Below, piece after piece: positions 1-9,323 of a DNA stretch of 23,343 nucleotides (position 1 is the first letter of the stretch; each line of letters starts with the position of its first letter). The stretch covers positions 116,986 through 140,328 of the forward strand of contig WELA01009928.1 in the NCBI GenBank assembly GCA_009602735.1, read 5' to 3'. The notes below the pieces were generated by a model. The model did not search any database, was not told the DNA's origin, and saw only the letters and a list, made by a program, of their open reading frames with translations. The position numbers and the translations under genes are program-made. Source of the stretch: Mesotaenium endlicherianum. Its lineage: Eukaryota > Streptophyta > Zygnematophyceae > Zygnematales > Mesotaeniaceae.

Positions 1-625
1 CATGTGTGAGGAAGGATGGGGGAGAGGGGGAGGGGGAGGGGGCAAAGTCGGGAAGGGGGAGAAGAAGGCCGAGAGGCTTGTAGGACCCGGATTGACGGGG
101 ATATGATGCAGTGCTGCGGTAGGTTGTTTGCGAGCAGCGGCATGCAGCAGGAGGAGCGGGGGTGGCGGATGGGGGCGGGGTGAGTGTGGGTGGACGGGAT
201 GGTGTGAGGCCGCGGTCTGCCGAAGTTCGAGGCAGATGCAGGGAGCTGCAGCAGCAGCAGTAGGCCAGGTCCTGCCTGGTAGAGCCAAGCCAGCCCAACA
301 GCTGACCGGGCCTGCTAACAGGATGCAGCTGTCAGAACACGAGCATTCTGCCGGCAGCAGCAGACCCCATGCATTATATGCACATATATACATATATGTG
401 TACATATACACGTATATTTTTGCAGCTGCCATAAGGATCTCCCCTGCCGCTCAAAATACCGAGGTGCTGCTGCAGTAGCCATTTACACTGACGGCTTTTC
501 TGCAGCCTTCGGTTTTGCATATCGTCAGGCGTGTGTGTATGAGGGGGGGAGAGCTGTGTGGGGGGGAGAATGAGTGTGGGAGTGTGCGCGTGCGTGTGTC
601 CAGTGAACGTATCGAGTGAACTCAC
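1..625 (-). other. CAP-H intron 5 (partial), rich in simple sequence
   Basis: No conserved CAP-H block was found here on the minus strand, so this is read as intron running off the window. It holds G-rich simple sequence at about 14-60, an alternating purine-pyrimidine AT tract at about 371-418, and a G/GT-rich tract at about 531-600. Open frames in this stretch are low-complexity and match no family I recognise. Confidence 0.6.
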
Positions 626-2460
626 AGTCAAACTTCTTCACATTGAGGGCTTCCAGGTTCGCCTCCAGGTGGCTTGAGAGTGCTCCAGCCTGCAGGTCCA
701 TCCACGCGACACGTGTTCTGAGAAACTGACCCCATGCTGCTGGCAGCACAGAACAAAACGACTGAGGCTGAGATGCATGCCCCTCGCCTACCTGTCAGCC
801 TGCCTGCTAGGCTACTGAGAGAGGCTAATGATCTTTCTCTACCTCTCTCCCGTTCTCTCACTTCAATCTGAGATGTCGTGTGGAGGCCGCCCGCCCATTG
901 GTCACTGCCGACCCAGCTCACACCTGCTCTCCTGATATCGGCTCATGGGGGTACTTCTCCCTTCCCCCCCTCCCCTCGCCCCCCACCCCACGGCAGTGCC
1001 CCTGTCTCAGCAGGGGAGCATGCGCAAGTGGTGCACCTTCTTTGCTTTGCCTTTCTTCTCAAGAGCAGACGGGCCCCCTTCCTCGTCATCGTCACCATCG
1101 TCATCCGCGCCACCATGGCCCTGGTCCTCTGCAGCAGCTGCTGGGCAGCCACGAGCAAGAGGGAGTCTCATCAGCTGGTGCTCACTGCCCACGTCCATGG
1201 CAAGGTAGTCTCAGGGGCACCAGGCACCATATAGTGCCCACAGCCTGCAGCTAGACAGTTGACACCGAAGGTAACATATAGTGCGGGCAGCTGTGCCAAG
1301 AGCCCCAGGCCCTTGCTTACCTGGCTGCTCTTCCTCAACTGCTGTCCTGTTGAGCCCCCCCAGGACTTTGAAGGCCTCAGTGTGAACGGAGTCCACCCTG
1401 TAGGAGTAGATCTTCACACCTGCCTCTAGGGTGCAGCTCGCCTGCACGAGGCGCAATCCATCTTGAAGAAGTCAATGGCAGCTTCTCCACTCTGCTACGC
1501 TTGGAGGCAACAGCCATATCTTCAGAAGCTCCCTTCATTAGTATAATTCTAACTTATTGTCTTCGACCTGCCTTGAGTCTGCCTTTCCAGGCCGGCTCTA
1601 TTATTCTAGCGCGCCCCTACCTTACTCCTTTTAAACACGCATACACAATATTCCTTCAAGTGACCGCGTCCATCCCCTCATCAGCTGTAAGATGGGAATC
1701 CCTCACTTGTAGAGGAAAAGCCTCCCAACTTCATGGATGTGCGCGTGCAGCACTACTCTGTTGCATGTATTGATAGTATGAAAACATTAATGATTAACAG
1801 AGGATGGTCCCTGAACATGTGGGAAGAGATGCTGAATTTCGTGAGATTGTTACATTGATGTGTGGTTGTATGTGAAGGATGAAAGTACATGACGAGGTTT
1901 TATAGAGACCCGTACCTTCTGGAAGTTGGTTGTGTTAGTGTCTTCTTCTGTATCTGCCTTGACAATGTCGCTGATATGGTCGATCAAACGCAGGTCCCAC
2001 GTGTTCTTCTGATTAATTTTCTGCAATCATATGTAGTCAAACCAAGTTCAGCCCACCATTATCCTTCAATGGATACACGTAAGCTATGCATCCCGATCAG
2101 TGCAGTATTTGCAGCTGTATGTCCTGCTTTGAAGTAGAGTTCGAAGTCTGGATCCCTTACATTCTCAGAAGCGAGCTTTATGCAATTCTGGTAAAGTGCC
2201 TTAATCCTTTCCATGCTCAGGCCGTCCGTAGTTGTCTTTCTAGGGGCTTTACTGACAGCGTTTTCAATGTCTGGAAGCAGGGATTTTCTCTGAGAAGCAG
2301 CCTTATGAGCTCGTACACGTGCTCTCTCTTCCTTATCATCATTAGGGTTAAAAGGAGAAAGCAGCGGGCTGAAGGGCGACTTCAGCGGCGGTGTGACACT
2401 TAAGGAACTTGTTGTAGGGACATCTCTATTTTGAGTCCCATCACTCTCAGGAGAAGGCAT
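626..2460 (-). CDS. NCAPH: Condensin complex subunit CAP-H (kleisin, Barren family), 5' part, five exons
   Basis: CAP-H is the kleisin that bridges the SMC2/SMC4 heads and recruits the HEAT subunits of condensin I, which compacts mitotic chromosomes. Exons on the minus strand are 2460-2161 (100 codons), 2020-1916 (35), 1441-1321 (40 plus 1 nt), 1140-1037 (2 nt plus 34) and 689-626 (21 plus 1 nt). All introns are GT-AG and all phases agree. Conserved kleisin blocks run in order: RIKALYQNCIKLASEN, KINQKNTWDLRLIDHISDIV, then ASCTLEAGVKIYSYRVDSVH with FKVLGGL, an acidic/lysine linker in exon 4, and LEALNVKKFD. The start is the ATG at 2460; the frame is open for a few codons upstream but has only TTG there. 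The N-tail has five S/T-P sites in 36 residues (S3, T23, S28, S31, S35). The next block, the VDPL region, is not found at 1-625, so the gene continues past the left edge. The last donor (GACT|gtgagt) is the least certain junction. Confidence 0.9.
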
Positions 2461-3236
2461 GCTGTGTATTTTCACCCGCAACCTTGTAGTCTACTTAGGC
2501 AGCAAAAAGTGCCGGAAGGAGTTTCAGACTTAGAGTATATATTGCCATAACAGGTCAAATGTCTCTATAAGTGGCTTCTCCACATTACAATTCCAGAAAT
2601 ACATGTACAAAGTTGAGTGTTACATTTGAAGAACGTTCAACATTTAGCAGAATGAGATCAAGACAAGGCATCTAATCCATGGCAGAAGGTTGCATGTAGT
2701 TTACTGGCGCATTTCGACCTGGAACATTGTTGTACTTCTGTCTCCTGCAGAGCCGTGGCCCGCTTCGCGCGCATTTTCGAATTCTAAGTCAGCAAAATAC
2801 CCGGTCAGTCGTGGAAACTGGCCGACTATGAGTCGGGACGCTTACTGCTGTGTGCCAGGGCGACCTGGGGCGACCCAGTTTGTGGGTAGCCAAGTTGACC
2901 ACTACTCGTACGACAAGGTAAGGGCGTTGTCTAAACTAGTCAATAAGTCGAGAGTATGGCTTCTGCGGCATATATCTACATCCGACATGCAGTTGTCAAT
3001 ATTGTGTTAGAAACGCATGCGTCAGCCGGGCTTCCAGTTGATGCTGAATATGAGTAATTTTTGAGAAGAGCACAAAACCTCTCTAGAGCCTGGAAATAAA
3101 CCATCATGCAATTTTATCACAAAGGTCCCTGTCTTGTCGTAAGAAGGTGCTAAGGGCATTATTGTTGGGGTACGTAGCTGTTGGTAGTGGGCTTAGTGAT
3201 TCTTTGTTGTCATATAGCAATATACTGAATCGTGAA
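2461..3236. promoter_or_regulatory. Head-to-head intergenic region, presumed shared promoter of CAP-H and prohibitin
   Basis: The CAP-H start (2460, minus) and the prohibitin start (3237, plus) are separated by 776 bp and diverge, so both promoters and 5' UTRs must lie here unless there are distant upstream exons. A GC-rich patch at about 2755-2780 contains cgcttcgcgcgc. A near-direct repeat of ggcgacc lies at about 2857-2876. I see no convincing TATA box placed for either gene. An open frame at 2690-3010 has no recognisable domain and is not called as a gene. Confidence 0.5.
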
Positions 3237-6200
3237 ATGGCTGCACCGAGAGCAGCAAATGTGCTCACTAACGTGGCGCGGTTGGCAATTGGTCTGGGCT
3301 TTGGAGGCAGCGCCTTGAATGCATCTCTCTATACAGGTAGAGAGAGACTAAGTAACTTTCAATAAGAACATAGTTAACTTTGTCTTACGGTTCTTGTTTT
3401 TGTTTATGCGCCTTGATTGTGTACGTGAACTGAACACGACCTTACGCGTCCGTGCAGTTGATGGAGGCCATAGAGCAGTCATATTTGATCGCTTCCGTGG
3501 AGTGTTAGACAAGACAGAAGGAGAAGGCACTCACTTCATCATCCCTTTTCTTCAAAAGCCCTATATAATCGATGTGAGGACTCGTCCCAGATCTATCACC
3601 TCTGTCACAGGAACCAAAGGTATTGATATATACACTTTTCACTTCCTTGGCCCTCTGAGTGATCTTTTTTAAAGGTCTGCCGGAACAGCTTGGGAGGGGG
3701 CTTTTTTAGAACGATCACTATACACATCATCTGGAGCCTACACCTCATGCTATAACTTATCTTATCATTTTGCTAGTTGGAAGATCTCGAGTCTATGTTG
3801 GTTGTTGCCCACTCACGGTTTTGAAATGATCAAAAAATTTGAAATGATCAAAAAGTTTGGATGGAGCCTCCCTATTCACAGAGCTTTTATTTTGTGCAAC
3901 AGATTTGCAGATGGTCAACCTGACCCTGCGTGTCCTTTCAAAACCTGACACCAACCAGTTAACCACCATCTTCCGCACTTTGGGACTTGACTATGACGAG
4001 AGAGTATTGCCCTCAATTGGAAACGAGGTTTTGAAGGCTGTTGTGGTGAGCCTTCATCCACCCTCTTGCGTGCTTGATCGCTTTTGACAACGAGGTATCT
4101 GTGCCTCTGGGTTAAACAGGGTATGTCTGTAGGAGCAAGTGGTTTGGCAAAGCGTCTAGGTTTCTAGGACTGCACACAAAGACAAAGAGGGACGCATAGC
4201 AGAAATAAGGAAGAGAACGCAGCGCATGGCTGTCAGCCGCTGTGTGTCTGACTTGAAGTAACTTTCGCAGCACCACAGAAAAGGGTATGTAGAAGTAGTG
4301 CAAAGCAGATGGACTAGTTTGAATCCTAAGACAAGTCATAAAATTTGTACAGGAAGTGCTATATGGAGCAGGGGGGCTTATTGTTGCCAGGTGGTTAGAG
4401 AGGTCTGGGGAGGAGTAGTGAGGTTGCCGCTGCTAAGTATACCCGCTTACATAACTAGAGCAAAACCTAATGAGACGTGTTTGGATTCCTGGGCCATATT
4501 TTTGGGACCTCAGGCTCAATTCAATGCCGACCAACTCCTGACGGACAGACCCTTTGTAAGTCCTCTTCTTCTTATAACTTCTTTTGTACCTTGTGGTCCT
4601 GTTGTCTTCAACACTCGCACGAGGGGCGTCCTTCGTGAGCCTGTGACTGTAGCAACTGTGTCTCTAGGGGTGTAAAAAGACCTCCACTACTTTCAGGGTG
4701 TAGAGATGCGTGTGAAAGTGCCGCTGTGTCTTTGAAGTGCTCCCAGCCTGACGCGTCAGGCTAACGCTTTACGAGGTGCTCAGAGGTTCGCTTTTTTTTG
4801 GGGGGGGGGGTCCATTTCTTTTCTATTACTCCTGTTTTTTTTCCTTTTCTCCTGGGTTGGCTATTGATTTGCATGCTGCTACGCTGCTATCTCAGTCAGC
4901 TGTGTGATTTATAAAAACATATGGTGCTGTGGTGTCATTTGCATGAAGTTATCCCCGTGCGCACATCATCTGGCTAGACGCCTCATGCAATCGCTGACGA
5001 GTTTTGAGAGTGGTATCCGTGTTGGGCCCCAGGTGTCCAAGATGGTGCGGGAAGCCCTGAATGCACGCGCTGCAGATTTCAACTTGGTCTTGGATGACGT
5101 TGCCATTGTAAGTTTTTACTGCTAGAGTGTGGTGTCTGCATGCATGTGCATTTGGACGCAAGGACGCATATGAACACGCAGACGACAACTTCAGTCACAA
5201 CCACATGCTTCATCCTATGCCCTTTTTACAGATACTCTAAGGGGTTGGCATCACATACTTCTCCGTGTTTGCTTACATGCATGCACTTCCTGTGTGTTCA
5301 ACTCCTTTATACCATAGCTGGTTCTTTGACACATGTGCGTGGTGTCGATCCATCTAGTGTGCTGTCTTGGTATTCTAGAAGAGCAAAAGCATCTTGGAGG
5401 AATATGGTGCTGCTTCTTTGAGTTGAAAAGATTAAGACGCTTGAGCCAGTAGTAGCCATTGGATTTTTATAAAATGATCGTGTGTTTCAGTATCAACTGC
5501 AGTTATTTGCAGTTGAAGGGCAGTGCTTATGCCGGCCTCATTATTTGGAACACCTGACAAGTGTAGGGATGCGATGAGTGGGTGGGATCTAGAGAGAGAA
5601 ATGTGCCGCGCAGAAGTCAGGAGTCCTGCAAGACTTGACAGCATAAGCCATATGGTGATAGTCTGAAAAGCCCAGTTGGAACTTTCCAAGATCCAACAGC
5701 TTTTGGTTATAGTGTTAGATACTTGGAGTTTGAGAATCTCTTTTTATATGCCTTTGTATTAAAGGTGGGGAAAGAGCTTGTTTCCTAGCTTTTAGAAAGA
5801 ACCCCCTGCTTTTGTATCCTTGACTTCCCTCACTCTCTGCTCTCCATCTCTTTCGTGGGCTTTGCAGACACACCTATCTTATGGCACAGAGTTTTCGCGG
5901 GCCGTTGAGCAGAAGCAAGTTGGTAAGTGCTGCTGTCTCTTCTCCTTTCGCCTCCTCCGCCACTATCACTTCCTCCTAAAAGTGTCTGTCTTGCAGACTG
6001 TTGCTGAGTAACGAGAAGTCCCACCACGTGGGGACTGCGTCTGTTGGTGAGGATCAGCGATGTCGCCAGTAATTGCAGCGCGTGGGCAAACCATCATGGG
6101 CAAAACTTCCCCCGCTGGGTACCTCGTCTGAATGGCCCAGTGTGATGTCTAGTGCAGCCTCCTTCCGCTCGAATCTCCAAACATCTGGATGTAGCACCTT

Positions 6201-8112
6201 CGGAGCCCGTGGACACGTGAGGGGTTTGGAGAATTGCAGCGCTGTTCGAGCTATGCCTCTGCGTTACCAATCGCGTGAGACAGGATGTCTGCATGGGATA
6301 TAGTCTTCCAAAGAAGGTGCCTCTTTATCAGTTTGACTTGCTAGCCAGTCAGATACATAAGGGAACGAAGGGAACTAAGAAGGAGGGTTTTTCGCTGGCT
6401 TGGCGGATAGCATCCTGTCCATGCACCTTCCGCTGCTATCTGATCACCGCGAAGCAGATGCTGTGCTTCTGTGCAGTTGACGAGGCAATTTGATATCGGC
6501 AGCATCCTATTGTTTGCTATCATTTTTTCCTGGAGGTTGGAGAGCATAGGTGCTCAATAGTATGGCACGTGTGGGGTGCCCATGCTGGTCGGGTTAGAGA
6601 CATCTGTGAGGATAGGTGGCCAGCTTGCCAGTCAACTTAGCTTATCATTTAGGGTGTGCTCCGTCACCTAGTCCACTTCAGTCAGCACCTGGTCAACAGG
6701 GTCACTTCGCGATTGAGATTGCTAGCAGATCGTGTGGCTGAAGACTTTCTCTCTGCCTGGCTTGCTCTGTGAGCCTGCAGCTCAGCAGGAGGCGGAGAGG
6801 TCGAAGTTTGTGGTGGCCAAGGCGGAGCAGGAGCGCCGAGCAGCCATCATCCGCGCCGAGGGAGAGTCAGAGGCTGCCCGCCTGGTAAGCCCACGGTTGC
6901 CCTGTTAGCCGTGTTAGCCGTGTTAGCCGTGTTGTGACTGCATAGTGGATGTTCTGAAGCTGTTGCTGCCCGCTGGCTGCGGCCACTCCCAGCCTGAGTG
7001 AGCGTGCTTCTGATGACTTTCTCTCGCTTGAGAAGCTCTCAGCACAGAGGTATGCGAAAGCGAATGATAGAGCAGCCTGAATATGGTTTGCAACATCAAG
7101 TGTGCGCGCTGCTGAACTGGCGGCAAGTGTGTCCTGAACAAACGCTGGAGAGTGTGTCGAAAACGTCTTAGTGGATCACCTGTCGTAGAGCTTGCACTGT
7201 AGCTTTCAAAATGGGTAGTTGGATGCTTCTGCCTTATGGCCAGGTTGGGCGGTTCCAGTGAGGCCCCCTTCGTGTAAAATTTGTGAGGGCAAATTTTGCA
7301 CTTTTCTCCGTGGCTACGTCGGAGGACTCTTGTTTTGCTGTAAACAGAGATTAGACACGTCAGATTGTGCTCAATCCGAGAGATGATTGTTTTGGATCCG
7401 ATCTGTCCCGGCCTCCATACAAGTGGTGTCTACTAGAGATTGGACATTCTGTCTTATTGATCCACTTTAGTGACTTGTTGCCCCTTCGGGTTGCCTTGTG
7501 AGCGGCATGGCAACGCTTCGCCTTGCTTTGGGCCGCAAGGTAGCTCGAAAAAGGTTTGTGAGAGAGGCCGCTTTCTATTGTGATATATGTTTGTGGAGGG
7601 AGTAGGGCGTGACCTGATCCGGATGGGCAGCCATGGCTGCCTGCCGTGGCAGGCGGCCATGGCCGCCTGCTGCTGAGAGGACGTGAGGGAGGGTGGCGCG
7701 GAGGAAGGAGGGGAGCAAGGGCTTGTAGGGGTTAGTCAGTGGTTGACCTGCGATGCACGTTTAAGTGTGGGTTCATGAGAGCTGGTTCTGCGGGCTGCTC
7801 ACAAATTTCCGGTACACGCTCACACACGCGAGCATACGGGCCAATTGCAGCTTTTAGCATGGTTGGGCACCCCGCTGGTTTCAATCCCATATCAAAAAGA
7901 TGAGTGACACTTTCCCATTCCGTGCGTTTAAACTTGTGAATCCTGTGCAGATTTCTGAGGCCACATCTGCCGTCGGCTCTGCTCTCATTGAGCTTCGAAG
8001 GATTGAAGCCGCGAGGGAGATCGCCAGCACTTTGTCGAAGAGCAGGAACGTCGTGTACTTGCCGTCAGGCAACAACATGCTTCTTGGGTTGAACCCTGGC
8101 CTGGCTTCTTAG
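3237..8112 (+). CDS. PHB: Prohibitin, type I (PHB1-like; plant PHB3/PHB4 group), eight exons, complete
   Basis: Prohibitins form ring complexes with type-II prohibitin in the mitochondrial inner membrane, where they scaffold cardiolipin domains and modulate m-AAA protease. Exons: 3237-3336, 3458-3619, 3903-4045, 4514-4555, 5033-5107, 5868-5922, 6781-6884, 7951-8112. All introns (121, 283, 468, 477, 760, 858, 1066 bp) are GT-AG and all phases agree, giving a predicted 280 aa, the usual family size. The hydrophobic N-terminal anchor (about residues 9-30) is followed by the SPFH core with [65 protein letters not shown] and [10 protein letters not shown]. The C-terminal coiled coil has [21 protein letters not shown] and [14 protein letters not shown]. 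The N-terminal and [16 protein letters not shown] blocks are closer to plant than animal type I. The start is the first in-frame ATG; upstream in-frame sequence has only GTG. No damage was seen. Confidence 0.95.
4745..4762. repeat. 18-bp perfect palindrome in prohibitin intron 4
   Basis: AGCCTGACGCGTCAGGCT is its own reverse complement, centred on CGCG. It lies 30 bp upstream of a T8-G11 homopolymer junction (4792-4810). The role is unknown. Confidence 0.8.
6903..6929 (+). repeat. Short tandem repeat, 9 bp x 3
   Basis: Three exact copies of TGTTAGCCG lie just after the donor of prohibitin intron 7 (6885). It looks like ordinary replication-slippage minisatellite sequence. Confidence 0.85.
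7626..7670. repeat. Cluster of nested perfect palindromes in prohibitin intron 7
   Basis: Three perfect inverted repeats are packed into 45 bp. One is 16 bp at 7626-7641 (GGCAGCCATGGCTGCC). One is a 6-bp-arm hairpin with a GT loop at 7640-7653. One is 22 bp at 7649-7670, centred on CCATGG. Together they could fold into a branched stem-loop in DNA or pre-mRNA. No family is recognised. Confidence 0.8.
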
Positions 8113-8783
8113 AGAGGAGCTGCCCGCAGCCGAATCTCGGCTGGATCGTGGCGCCTGTAGTGCTGCTTGACAGCATCCTGGGCTGTTCTGGACTTTTTTG
8201 ACTTGCTGAAGCGATCTTCTGCTGCCCCGTTTTGGAAGCAGAGGGGCTTGATTGATGTGGTATTCAGTACTCAGGGTATGTAGAGTGCTGAGTGTACCAG
8301 AATATGGTTGCTGCACTTTTACCGTCTCTGAAGGTTTTTGACGGTACCTAGAGACTGGCTGCAAAAGGGCGCCGACAGTTTTGGGAAGAGTCGTGTGAAA
8401 GACCAAGACGAGGGTAGCGCATTGCGGACAAAGAGATACTTTGTATATTTCATTACTCTTGTATGAAAAAGTAGACTGATGCGGGTATGTTGAATCAGAA
8501 GATCAAAAAGGGCTCAGCATTTACTTCCTTCCTCTTCCTTGTCTTATCTTTGTGAGTTTGTCAATTGACAGACTGAAGACATCCCACATGCACATACATG
8601 GGTCTTGCCCAAACTTACGCTGGATTGCTGCGGGACATTGCGCAAACCATGTGAGATATAGGCAACCAGTAAAATATAATGTACTGCCTTTATGCTTACC
8701 CGTCGTAGAATTCGACAGAACTTCTCAGGCTTTGAGTGCTTTTTAAGGTATTGGCTGCCCTTGTTTGCTGTTTGCATGACTTT
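8113..8783 (+). other. Prohibitin 3' flank up to the retrotransposon insertion
   Basis: This 671-bp stretch lies between the prohibitin stop and the 5' LTR. It should hold the prohibitin 3' UTR. No AATAAA was found on the plus strand, and the short open frames match nothing recognisable. The retrotransposon therefore landed downstream of the gene, possibly close to its polyadenylation region. Confidence 0.5.
8779..8783 (+). repeat. Target-site duplication, left copy (ACTTT)
   Basis: ACTTT directly abuts the 5' LTR and is repeated exactly at 15464-15468 after the 3' LTR. Five bp is the normal Ty3/gypsy integrase footprint. The match shows that both LTRs belong to one insertion and fixes the element ends. 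Confidence 0.95.
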
Positions 8784-9036
8784 TGTAGTGATTTGAGTTA
8801 TTATATATTTGTTCGCATATATTTTAATGTTTTCAAATATATTTGGAGTAGTATTGTGTGGAGTCAAGTGTGAATAGGTACTCTAGTAACTTGGTTCATG
8901 TCCTTTGAACCTTCCAAGGCATTTTCGAAGTTAGAGGAAAGACCTAGAAGAACTCCATGTGGCAAAAGTCAGATGTGCCATTTTTAGGTCAAAAGGACAT
9001 GTGTACATTATTCTAGAAAGAGGTGGCAAGTTTTGG

Positions 9037-9059
9037 GATGTGTTGGGTGCCAACACATC
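9037..9059 (+). repeat. Perfect hairpin in LTR upstream of TATA box
   Basis: GATGTGTTGG and CCAACACATC form a 10-bp stem around the loop GTG, about 37 bp upstream of the TATA box. It is also present unchanged in the 3' LTR. It could be a dimeric transcription-factor site or a structured element; nothing in the sequence decides between these. Confidence 0.75.
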
Positions 9060-9095
9060 AACATACACCTTCCTAGAAATTACTTATGTAGCAAG

Positions 9096-9103
9096 TATAT
9101 AAA
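9096..9103 (+). promoter_or_regulatory. LTR TATA box
   Basis: TATATAAA lies about 190 bp before the end of the LTR, the usual position for the U3 promoter of a plant LTR element. Transcription would be expected to start near 9125-9135, placing the U3/R boundary there. Confidence 0.75.
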
Positions 9104-9287
9104 CAAGAGCTAGAACATAGAAAGACATTCCAGAATCACTCTTGTACTTGCCAAAATCCAGAAATATATTAACTTTCAAGAAGCCATCTCTCTTTCAAGA
9201 AGCTACCACTTGTGTTCAAAGATCCTTGTCTTGAATAGATAAAGTATTCTGTTTTACTAAGTACTTTATCTATCTGTTTCACTACAG

Positions 9288-9299
9288 TGGTATCGGAGC
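9288..9299 (+). other. Primer-binding site, initiator-Met tRNA type
   Basis: TGGTATCGGAGC starts one base after the 5' LTR. It matches the common plant chromovirus site TGGTATCAGAGC, complementary to the 3' end of tRNA-iMet, except for A to G at the eighth base. That change still permits a G-U pair with the tRNA. Confidence 0.9.
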
Positions 9300-9323
9300 T
9301 AGGCACTTTGGTAGCACAAGAAG

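Larger units (their letters stand above)
8784..9286 (+). repeat. 5' long terminal repeat (503 bp)
   Basis: The LTR begins TGTAGTG and ends CACTACA, a 7-bp terminal inverted repeat. Internal features are a TATA box, a 10-bp inverted repeat (CATGTCCTTT at 8897-8906, complement at 8992-9001), a perfect 10-bp-stem hairpin at 9037-9059, and four TTCnnGAA motifs (9011-9018, 9128-9135, 9175-9182, 9194-9201). It differs from the 3' LTR at 8810, 8814, 9128-9131 and 9265, with no indels. Confidence 0.97.

Noticed and set aside
128..478. 116-codon plus-strand frame at the left end
   Set aside because: Low-complexity Gly/Ala/Gln sequence ending in an alternating AT tract, inside the CAP-H intron; no domain.
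2755..2785. E2F-type cell-cycle site in the CAP-H/prohibitin spacer
   Set aside because: cgcttcgcgcgc resembles but does not match the E2F consensus; too weak to call.
2690..3010. 106-codon plus-strand frame between CAP-H and prohibitin
   Set aside because: No recognisable motif or composition bias; it occupies the presumed promoter.
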